A DNA stretch of 64,000 bases from Streptomyces sp. BV286 (GTDB lineage Bacteria; Actinomycetota; Actinomycetes; Streptomycetales; Streptomycetaceae), in NCBI RefSeq assembly GCF_019090165.1, contig NZ_JAHRIB010000156.1:1-64000 (forward strand), in the 5' to 3' direction. Each line of letters begins with the position of its first letter. Positions within the stretch are counted from its first letter, which is position 1. This document shows, one piece after another, positions 43,301 through 50,333 of this stretch. Made by a program: the position numbers and the translations under genes. The notes below the pieces were generated by a model that worked only from the letters and a program-made list of their open reading frames with translations, was not told the origin of the DNA and searched no databases.

Positions 43301-44698
43301 TCAGCTCCCCCTGACGGTGAAGCCCTGCTTCTTGGCGTACGTGGTCAGACGTGACTGCCAGGTGCCGAGCGCGCGGACCGTGTCGGTCTTGTCCGCGAGG
43401 GACTTTCCGACGGTCTCGGTCCAGTCGGTCGCCGCCTGGTCGAGGAACGGCGGCCACTGGAAGGAGGAGTTGACCGTGGAACTGACGTCGGCGAAGACCT
43501 GGTTGACCTTCTGGCCGCCGTAGAAGGCCGGGGCGTCCGCGACGAACTCGGCGTCTGCGAGCAGTGACTTGGTCGCCGGGAAGAAGAACTGCTCGGTGGC
43601 GAACATCTTCGCGCTGGCCGGGTCGCTGTTGAGGAACTGCGCGAACTGGGCCGCCGCGACAGGGTTCTTGGTCGAGCGGATGACCGCGGTGGTCGAGCCG
43701 CCCCAGTTGCCCGCGCTGGGCTTGGCGGCGTCCCACTGCGGCAGGGGGGCCGCCCGCCACTTGCCCGCGGTGGCCTTGGCCGAGCCGGAGAGGAAGGCCG
43801 GGCCCCAGGCGGCGGTGAGCCAGGTGGCGTACTTGCCCTTGTTGAGGGCGGCGTACCAGCCGTCGGTGAAGTCGGGCTCGACGCCGATGACGCCTTCCTT
43901 CGCGAGGCCGCCCCAGTACGCGCCGAGCTTCCGGGAGACCGCGTCGTCGACGCTGATGGTCATGTCGCTCTTGCCGGCGGTCGCGTAGGGCTTGCCGCCC
44001 GCCTGCCAGACGAGGCCGTGCCAGGCGGCGGGCTGGTTCGCGGCGAGGTTGGTGAGGTAGACGTCGGGGTCCGCCCTGTGGAGCTTTCGCGCCGCCTCGG
44101 CGAACTCGTCCCAGGTGCCCGGCACTTCGATGCCGTGCCGGTCGAAGATGTCCTTCCGGTACAGCATGCCCATCGGGCCGGTGTCCTGGGGGATCGCCCA
44201 GACCTCGCCGTCCGCGCCGCTGACCTGACCCCAGGTCCAGTCCACGAACCTGTCCTTGAGTGCGGAGGCGCCGTAGGGCCGCAGGTCCAGCAGGCTGTTG
44301 GTGATGGTGAAGGTCGGTATGGCCTGGTACTCCATCTGCACCATGTCCGGGGCGCCGCTGCCGGCCTTCAGGGCCGTCCGCAGCTTGGTGTACTGCGGGG
44401 TGCCCTGACCGGCGTTGACGACCTTGACCTTGATGGCCGGGTACTTCTTCTCGAAGAGCGCGATCTCCTTGGCGATGTTCGGGACCCACGTCCAGAACGT
44501 CAGCTCGGTCGGCGTCTTCATCGCCTTGTCGATGTCGGCCTGGGAGACCGGTTCCGCGGCGCCGGAGGAATCGCCGGAGTCACCGCCGCCGCAGGCCGTC
44601 AGGGCCGCTCCGAGGGAGACGGCACCCGTCGCGGTGAGGAACAGCCGACGGCTCATCGGCGAAGGGCTGGACGAGGAGAGGAACGTGGATCTGGGCAT
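43301..44698 (-). CDS. Sugar ABC importer, substrate-binding lipoprotein, leftward locus
   Basis: 465 residues from ATG 44698, which has GGAG six bases upstream. Signal MSRRLFLTATGAVSLGAAL with a double Arg (17-18) and lipobox LTAC (Cys36) suggests Tat export of a lipoprotein. Family-1 fold: TFWTWVPNIAKEIALFEKKYP, QGTPQYTKLRTAL, GAYWGGLAKEG and the wall GNWGGSTTAVI. Binds the sugar taken in for the GH42 enzyme. The frame stays open 50 codons upstream but that part is Arg/Pro-rich and lacks signals. Confidence 0.9.
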   Translation of the reverse strand: MPRSTFLSSSSPSPMSRRLFLTATGAVSLGAALTACGGGDSGDSSGAAEPVSQADIDKAMKTPTELTFWTWVPNIAKEIALFEKKYPAIKVKVVNAGQGTPQYTKLRTALKAGSGAPDMVQMEYQAIPTFTITNSLLDLRPYGASALKDRFVDWTWGQVSGADGEVWAIPQDTGPMGMLYRKDIFDRHGIEVPGTWDEFAEAARKLHRADPDVYLTNLAANQPAAWHGLVWQAGGKPYATAGKSDMTISVDDAVSRKLGAYWGGLAKEGVIGVEPDFTDGWYAALNKGKYATWLTAAWGPAFLSGSAKATAGKWRAAPLPQWDAAKPSAGNWGGSTTAVIRSTKNPVAAAQFAQFLNSDPASAKMFATEQFFFPATKSLLADAEFVADAPAFYGGQKVNQVFADVSSTVNSSFQWPPFLDQAATDWTETVGKSLADKTDTVRALGTWQSRLTTYAKKQGFTVRGS

Positions 44699-45027
44699 GG
44701 TGAACTCCCGCCGGAGGCGAAGGTGGCGGCACGCCTGGCGAGGGCGTGCACTGGCGTGTCGGGAAAGGCACGGACGCGACGACCGGGGCCGGAAGCCGGC
44801 CTGTACGGGTGTGCGTCCTCGTGGAGAGGTACCGGCGAGCGTTCCGCGCACTGCGGGGCGGAGATCGCGGCCGGAGCGGGTGGGGCGAAGAGGAGCGCCG
44901 GGGGCGGGTGCGGTGAACTCGGCCCGGGCGGTGCTCAGTTCGGTGAGGTGCTCGGTGTCGTCCGCGCGACGGGGTCGTTCGCGGGGGCGCGGGCACGGCC
45001 GGTGTCGCGGCTCGTCCCGGGTGAAGC

Positions 45028-45058
45028 GCCGGCCGTCGGTTCTGCCGACCGGGCCGGC
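45028..45058 (-). terminator. Bulged hairpin between lacI and the importer operon
   Basis: GCCGGCC-GTCGG pairs with CCGAC-(CG)-GGCCGGC around a five-base loop, 12 pairs. Just downstream of the lacI stop on the minus strand, so it should end the regulator transcript. The remaining 330 bases up to the binding-protein start (44699-45027) should contain that operon's promoter; I see no AAGCGCTT-type operator there. Confidence 0.6.
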
Positions 45059-45067
45059 CCGTGTACG

Positions 45068-46222
45068 TCAGTCATGGCTTAAGTCGGGGTGGGGCGGCCC
45101 TCCGTTCGGGAGTGGCGCAGTGCGGGCGCCCCCGCGGGAACGGGAGGCGGTACGCCGACCGTCGGCCGGGGTCGTCCGGTCCGGCGGAGGGGCGGTGGAG
45201 GCGCGGACGACGAGGTCGACGGGTGGGCCGCTCGCCGGCAGGGGGTCCGCTCCCGGGTTCTCGATGGCGTGCACGAGACGTTTGAGTCCCTCCTGTGCCA
45301 CGGCGTCGAAGGGCTGGCGGACCGTGGTGAGGGGAGGAGTCACATAGGCGGCGACCGGGATGTCGTCGAAGCCGACGACGCTGACGTCCTCCGGCACCCG
45401 CCGCCCCGCCTCCGTCAGTGCGTGGATGAGACCGATCGCCATGTCGTCGTTGGCGGCGAAGACCGCGGTGACCTCGGGGTCCGCGGCCAGTTGGCATCCG
45501 GCGCGGTGCCCGGACGCGGCCGACCAGTCGCCCTCGACGACCGGCGGTACGTCCCTGCCCCGCGCGGTCAGCGTCGCCTGCCAGCCCTCCAGGCGGTCCC
45601 GGGCCGCGTACCACCGATGCGGGCCTGCCAGATGATGGACCGTCACATGGCCCAGGTCCAGCAGGTGTTCGGTGGCGGTGCGGGCCAGCAGGTCGGCGCC
45701 GTCCCCTGCGGTCAGCACCGAGGGCGCGGTGACGGCGGCCGGTGCGCCGAGGACGAGGACCGGTACGTCGAGGCGGAGGGAGAGGTCTCCTTCGGCGCCC
45801 TCCTCGTCGATCGGCTCGGAGATGACGATGCCGTCCACGCCCTGGTCGAGCAGTGACTCCACGGCGCCGGTGATGCCCGCCGGGTCGCCCTCCATCGTGT
45901 TGACCACGCGAAGCGCGTACCCCGTGTCCCGGACCACCCGCTCGACACCGATGAGCAGGGAGGCAGGTCCGTACAGGGCCGTGCCCAGCGACACCACGCC
46001 GATCGAGCGGGTTCGTCCCGAAGCCAGCGCCCGGGCGGCGTTGTTGCGCCGGTAGCCGAGCTGTTCGGCGGCCTCCAGGACGCGGGTGCGTACGTCGGCC
46101 GAGACGTACGGCTCGTCGTTGAAGACCCTGGACACCGTCTTCTGCGAGACGCCTGCCAGGCGGGCGACGTCCACACTGCGCGGCGCGGCGGAACTCCCGC
46201 CCCGCCCTGTTCCTCGCGTCAT
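45068..46222 (-). CDS. LacI/GalR-family sugar regulator
   Basis: 384 residues. HTH at 16-40 (VDVARLAGVSQKTVSRVFND), hinge helix near 60 (NNAARALASGRT), then a periplasmic-binding-like domain with AVFAANDDMAIGLIHAL and VVGFDDIPVAAYVTPPLTTV. A Pro/Arg-rich tail of about 45 residues is extra. GGAG precedes ATG 46222. Placed directly upstream of the leftward importer/beta-galactosidase genes, it probably represses them until an inducing sugar appears. Confidence 0.9.
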   Translation of the reverse strand: MTRGTGRGGSSAAPRSVDVARLAGVSQKTVSRVFNDEPYVSADVRTRVLEAAEQLGYRRNNAARALASGRTRSIGVVSLGTALYGPASLLIGVERVVRDTGYALRVVNTMEGDPAGITGAVESLLDQGVDGIVISEPIDEEGAEGDLSLRLDVPVLVLGAPAAVTAPSVLTAGDGADLLARTATEHLLDLGHVTVHHLAGPHRWYAARDRLEGWQATLTARGRDVPPVVEGDWSAASGHRAGCQLAADPEVTAVFAANDDMAIGLIHALTEAGRRVPEDVSVVGFDDIPVAAYVTPPLTTVRQPFDAVAQEGLKRLVHAIENPGADPLPASGPPVDLVVRASTAPPPDRTTPADGRRTASRSRGGARTAPLPNGGPPHPDLSHD

Positions 46223-46275
46223 GGTGTCTCCCGGTGACCGCACGATCCAGCCCAATGATGCCAGACGCCGTCCGG

Positions 46276-46319
46276 ATGACTGCGCTGTCATGTCTGCGCT
46301 GTCATGTCTACGCAGTCAT
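46276..46319. promoter_or_regulatory. Inverted repeat enclosing a 14-bp tandem repeat upstream of lacI
   Basis: ATGACTGCG (46276-46284) and CGCAGTCAT (46311-46319) are exact inverted repeats. Between and overlapping them, TGCGCTGTCATGTC occurs twice in tandem (46281-46294, 46295-46308). It lies 54 bp upstream of the lacI start and may be its autoregulatory site or part of its promoter. Confidence 0.6.
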
Positions 46320-46442
46320 AGGGCTGTCGTCAAGAGTTCGGTACGCATCCGTGGTTCGGTCGCCGCGCCGGAGGTGACTGCCGGTGAGGGGCCGGGGCCG
46401 GAGCCGGTGAGTGGCCGGGGCCCGAACCGGTGGTGGCCGGGG

Positions 46443-47609
46443 TTAGAGCCAGTCCCGCCGCTTGAAGATCACGTACAGGCTGGCGCAGACCACGCCCATC
46501 AGGCCGATCGCGAACGGGTACCCGAAGGTCCAGCCCAGCTCCGGCATGTGGTCGAAGTTCATGCCGTAGATCGTGCCGACGAGGGTCGGGGCGAAGAGGA
46601 TGGCGGCCCACGAGGAGATCTTCTTGATCTCCTCGTTCTGTTCGAAGCCCGCCTCCGCCAGCGCCCGCATCTCCGCGTTCTGCTGCTGGGTGACCAGTGT
46701 GGCGTTGACCGTGAGGATGTCCGTGAGGGCCTGACGGAAGCCGTCCACGCGCTCGCTGGTGTGAGTGACGTGGTCGGCGACGTCGCGCAGATAGCGCTGG
46801 AGTTCGTCGTCGGTGCCGTACTTGGCGAAACCGGCCATCAGACCGTGCAGCATGCCGACCAGCGGGCGGGTGGCGCGCTGGAACTCGACCATCTCGCGGG
46901 AGAGTTCGTAGATGCGGCGCGAGACCCACGGGTCGCCGCCGAAGACCTCGGTCTCGATCTCGTCGATGTCGTTCTGGACACCGGCGACGACCGGGGCGTA
47001 ACCGTCCACGACGGCGTCGAGGATGGCGTACAGGACCGCCTCGGGGCCGAGGCGCAGCAGCTCCGGGGTCTCCTCCATGCGGCGCCGGACCGCGGAGAGG
47101 TCGGGAGCGGCACCGTGCCGGACCGTGATCAGGAAGTCGGGACCGAGGAAGACGTGCAGCTCGCCGAAGTCGACCTCCTCCGACGCGTCGAGATAGCGGG
47201 CGGCGCGCAGGACCACGAAGAGCGTGTCGCCGTACCGTTCCAGCTTCGGCCGCTGATGGGCCTCCATCGCGTCCTCGACGGCGAGCGGGTGAAGGTCGAA
47301 CTCGGCGGCCAGCGAGAGGATTTCCTCCTCCGTCGGACGGGCCAGGCCGATCCACGCCATGCCGTCCGGCTGCTCGCGCAGCTCACGGAAGGTGTCCGCC
47401 AGGGAGGCGGGGGTCGCGACGCGCACACCGTCGCGGTAGAGCGCCGCCTGTACGACACTGCCGGGCTCCACGGGCTTCACGTCGGCCGCAGCCGGCTCGG
47501 GCGCCGGGGGATCCGCCGGCGGTGGCGGGGCCGGGACCCCGGCGCGTCGCCACACCGGCTTCCTGCCGCCCTTCGCGGCGGGTACGGGGCGGGCTCGGCG
47601 CTCCGGCAT
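46443..47609 (-). CDS. CorA-family magnesium/divalent metal transporter
   Basis: 388 residues. A long cytoplasmic funnel domain with helices leads to two C-terminal membrane segments; the first ends in the invariant pore motif YGMNF followed by DHMPEL, the second is GYPFAIGLMGVVCASLYVIF. A Pro-rich N-terminal 40 residues is extra. ATG 47609 (MPERR) is preferred because GGAGG precedes it; an in-frame start 11 codons upstream has none. Single gene, divergent from the AlkZ-like gene. Confidence 0.9.
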   Translation of the reverse strand: MPERRARPVPAAKGGRKPVWRRAGVPAPPPPADPPAPEPAAADVKPVEPGSVVQAALYRDGVRVATPASLADTFRELREQPDGMAWIGLARPTEEEILSLAAEFDLHPLAVEDAMEAHQRPKLERYGDTLFVVLRAARYLDASEEVDFGELHVFLGPDFLITVRHGAAPDLSAVRRRMEETPELLRLGPEAVLYAILDAVVDGYAPVVAGVQNDIDEIETEVFGGDPWVSRRIYELSREMVEFQRATRPLVGMLHGLMAGFAKYGTDDELQRYLRDVADHVTHTSERVDGFRQALTDILTVNATLVTQQQNAEMRALAEAGFEQNEEIKKISSWAAILFAPTLVGTIYGMNFDHMPELGWTFGYPFAIGLMGVVCASLYVIFKRRDWL

Positions 47610-47762
47610 CGCGGCTGCCTCCGTGTCGTACGAGTCGAACACGTGTCTCGCTGATCACGGAGCAGGATATACGGGTCAAATGGCCGGAGCACCCGGGTGG
47701 AGTAGGGGAACGGCAAGGATCGCGGACAGAAGGTGTCCGCAAGTCCCGGTAGCGTGCGGAGC

Positions 47763-48878
47763 ATGACGAAGACCTCGACCGCCCCCGTGCTGAGTGCCCG
47801 TGAGCTGAACCGCGCGACCCTGGACCGGCAGCTGCTCCTGCGCCGGACCGCGATGTCCGCGACGGACGCCGTCGAGCACCTCGTCGGCCTCCAGGCCCAG
47901 AACGTGAAGCCCCCCTACTACGCGCTCGCCGCCCGCCTGGAGGGCTTCGACCCCGAGGAGCTGTCCACGGCGATGGACGCGCGGGAGGTCGTACGCATCG
48001 TCACCATGCGTTCCACCATCCACACCCACACCGCCGACGACTGCCTCACCCTGCGCCCGCTCGTGCAGGCCGCCCGCGAACGTGAGCTGCACGGCTTCCG
48101 CAAGGGCCTCGTCGGAGTGGACCTCGACCGGCTCGCCTCGATCAGCCGGGAGCTGGTCGAGGCCGAGCCGCGCACGATGAAGCAGTTGCGGGAGGCGCTG
48201 CTCGTCGAGTGGCCCGACGCCGATCCCCTGGCCCTCGCCGTCGCGGCCCGCTGCAGGCTGCCTCTCGTCCAGGTCACCCCGCGCGGGCTGTGGGGCCGCA
48301 GCGGACAGGTCGCGCTCACCACCGCCGAGCACTGGCTCGGCAGGCCGGCCGAACCGGTCCCGGCCCCCGACGCCACGGTCCTGCGCTATCTCGCCGCCTT
48401 CGGCCCCGCCTCCGTCATGGACATGCAGGCGTGGGCGGGCCTGACCCGGCTCCGCGAGGTCTTCGAACGGCTCCGGCCCCAGCTGGTCACCTTCGCCGAC
48501 GAGCGCGGGGTCGAGCTCTTCGACCTGCCCGACGCGCCCCGGCCCGACGCGGACACCCCGGCGCCCGCGCGGCTGCTGCCCGAGTTCGACAACCTGCTCC
48601 TCTCGCACGCCGACCGCTCCCGCGTGGTGTCCCCCGAGTACAGGGGCCGTACCTGGCAGGGCAACCAGGCCCACTGCGCCCTGCTCGTCGACGGGTTCCT
48701 GGAGGGGGTGTGGCGGCTGGAGGAGACCGGCGACCGGGCCGTGCTCACCATCGAGCCCTTCGGCACGCTCACCCCGCGACAGCGCGAGGAGGCGGTCGAG
48801 GAGGCGGCACGGATGCTCACGGTGCTGCGTGGCTCGTCCTCGTACGACATCCGGTTCGGGACCGTCGTACGCGGCTGA
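47763..48878 (+). CDS. Winged-helix DNA glycosylase-like protein (HTH_42, AlkZ/YcaQ superfamily)
   Basis: 371 residues in the HTH_42 superfamily, whose members AlkZ and YcaQ unhook interstrand cross-links and bulky N-alkyl adducts. The catalytic Q-x-Q motif of AlkZ is visible as LQAQN (Q44, Q46), followed by VRIVTMRSTIHTHTADD and PEFDNLLLSHADRSRV, as in the family. Other branches of the superfamily (AZL) are common in Streptomyces and may process genotoxins; the genome context here gives no toxin cluster. ATG 47763 with GCGGAG upstream. Confidence 0.8.
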   Translation: MTKTSTAPVLSARELNRATLDRQLLLRRTAMSATDAVEHLVGLQAQNVKPPYYALAARLEGFDPEELSTAMDAREVVRIVTMRSTIHTHTADDCLTLRPLVQAARERELHGFRKGLVGVDLDRLASISRELVEAEPRTMKQLREALLVEWPDADPLALAVAARCRLPLVQVTPRGLWGRSGQVALTTAEHWLGRPAEPVPAPDATVLRYLAAFGPASVMDMQAWAGLTRLREVFERLRPQLVTFADERGVELFDLPDAPRPDADTPAPARLLPEFDNLLLSHADRSRVVSPEYRGRTWQGNQAHCALLVDGFLEGVWRLEETGDRAVLTIEPFGTLTPRQREEAVEEAARMLTVLRGSSSYDIRFGTVVRG

Positions 48879-48920
48879 CGGCTGACGGCGGGGCCCGGGG
48901 TGGCGCCGGGCACGTGGAAA

Positions 48921-48961
48921 GGGGGCGTTGCGGGCCGCTCGTGGAGGCCCGCAACGCCCCC
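48921..48961. terminator. 16-bp perfect bidirectional terminator
   Basis: 48921-48936 (GGGGGCGTTGCGGGCC) pairs perfectly with 48946-48961, loop nine bases. Lies between the convergent glycosylase-like and trypsin genes. Confidence 0.88.
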
Positions 48962-49033
48962 TGGCTCAACCTGAGTCGTGCTCAGGGAGTGTTCGGGACG
49001 GAAGCGATCAGATGGACGATCGCCTGTCGGTTG

Positions 49034-49825
49034 CTAGGAGTTGACCTGCGTCGTCACCAGACTGGAGAAGGTCGTCAGGCGGGTGTAGACGCCCGGGTAG
49101 GCGGCGTCCGCGCAGCCGTAGCCCCACGAGGTGATGCCGGCGAGCTTGCCGCCGATGACGAGGGGGCCGCCGCTGTCGCCCTGGCAGGTGTCGACGCCGC
49201 CGGAGGTGTAGCCGGCGCAGACCATGTCGGAGGCGATGTAGGACGAGCCGTACGCCGAGGAGCAGGTGGCGTTGGACACGGTCGGAACCGTGGCCGTGCG
49301 CAGCTGGTTGGAGGAGGAGCCGCCCGAACTGGTCGTGCCCCAGCCGAGGATGCGGGCGGTGGCGCCGGCCGCGTACACCCCGGTCTCGGAGGAGGAGACG
49401 TAGCTGATGGGCGTGTACGGCATGGACGTCGACAGGGTCAGGACGGCGACGTCGTCACCGCTCTCGGCGTCCGAGTAGCTGGGGTGGATCCATATCTTGC
49501 TGACCTGGGCGACGGTGCCGTTGGTGCCGTTGCGGTAGGTACGGCCGCCGACCACGCGGGTGTTGCTCGTGGTTCTGCCGACCATGCAGTGGGCCGCCGT
49601 GACGACCTTGGTGGCCGACACCAGGGTGCCGCCGCAGAACTGGCTCTGCGAGGCGTTGGTGATCTGCATGACGTACGGGTACGCGGACGCCGTGGTCGTC
49701 GAACCGCCGACGATTGGCTGGGGAGCGGCGCTCGCGGTGGTCGCGCCGAGCAGACAGGTCGTCGCGGCGGCGGCGACCGCCGCGGTGACAGCGGCGGCCT
49801 TCTTGGCAAAAGTGAGCCCGAACAT
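49034..49825 (-). CDS. Secreted trypsin-like serine protease (S1A)
   Basis: 263 residues. Signal peptide to about 32 (AVTAAVAAAATTCLLGATTASA), short propeptide, and mature IVGGSTTTASAYP start. Catalytic triad: His in TAAHC, Asp in GDDVAVLTL, Ser in GDSGGPL; the specificity-pocket Asp precedes it (VDTCQGDSGGP), which predicts trypsin-like cleavage after Arg/Lys. Six Cys for disulfides. Start at ATG 49825 (MFGLTF) with GGAG upstream. Resembles the SGT-type trypsin of Streptomyces griseus. Confidence 0.93.
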   Translation of the reverse strand: MFGLTFAKKAAAVTAAVAAAATTCLLGATTASAAPQPIVGGSTTTASAYPYVMQITNASQSQFCGGTLVSATKVVTAAHCMVGRTTSNTRVVGGRTYRNGTNGTVAQVSKIWIHPSYSDAESGDDVAVLTLSTSMPYTPISYVSSSETGVYAAGATARILGWGTTSSGGSSSNQLRTATVPTVSNATCSSAYGSSYIASDMVCAGYTSGGVDTCQGDSGGPLVIGGKLAGITSWGYGCADAAYPGVYTRLTTFSSLVTTQVNS

Positions 49826-50333
49826 GGATCTCCTCAGGAGTGCCGGTGGGGGGTGCACTGTGGGGGTGGAGCGACAGCCTGCGGGGCGGGTCCCACGCTA
49901 GAAGGGCACGGGGAGTACCCCCAATGAGGGAACTCCCTGCGGGAGTTGCCGAGGGATAACCCTCGGTCGCCGCCCGGTCGCTGCCTGGTGACCGCCCGGC
50001 CACCCGGCCTTCGGCGCATGCCCGGCCGTCCCGGCGCCCGGCCGCTCCCCGCCCTCACGTCCCGATACGAGGATGCTGCCGGGAGCCGGGAGCCGGGAGC
50101 CGGGAGCCGGGAGCCGGGAGCCGGGAGCCGGGAGTTCCGGGCCCGGAGCAGGGACGGCCCGGCATGTGATGGCGTCGCCCCGGGGCCGGGGGCCCAACGA
50201 CCGCCGCGGCCGACGGCTTCGCCCCGGCGCCGGCCCGTGTCGGCCCAGGCCGTGGGTGCCCCCTCCCCGGCGGGCGGGAAAGCCGCCGCCCGGGCGAGCC
50301 TGGAAGGGCTCGGTGCCCGGCCGTGGACGGGCT
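49826..50333. other. Gene-free region with heptanucleotide repeats
   Basis: About 500 bp between two leftward genes: it is downstream of the LAL regulator and upstream of the trypsin gene. It holds the 7-bp repeat array (50079-50134) and otherwise only Arg/Pro-rich shadow frames. The trypsin promoter should lie near 49850-49950. Confidence 0.55.
50079..50134. repeat. Eight tandem copies of CCGGGAG
   Basis: Uninterrupted 7-bp repeat, 56 bp, copies exact. G-runs spaced by four bases on this strand could form a G-quadruplex. It lies about 200 bp after the LAL regulator stop and is a likely variable-number locus. Confidence 0.9.

Noticed and set aside
44699..45027. LacI-type operator ahead of the leftward importer operon
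   Set aside because: Searched for AAGCGCTT or similar dyads; none found, so no operator is listed there.
50079..50134. CRISPR array
   Set aside because: The CCGGGAG units are 7 bp without spacers and no cas genes are present; a simple tandem repeat.
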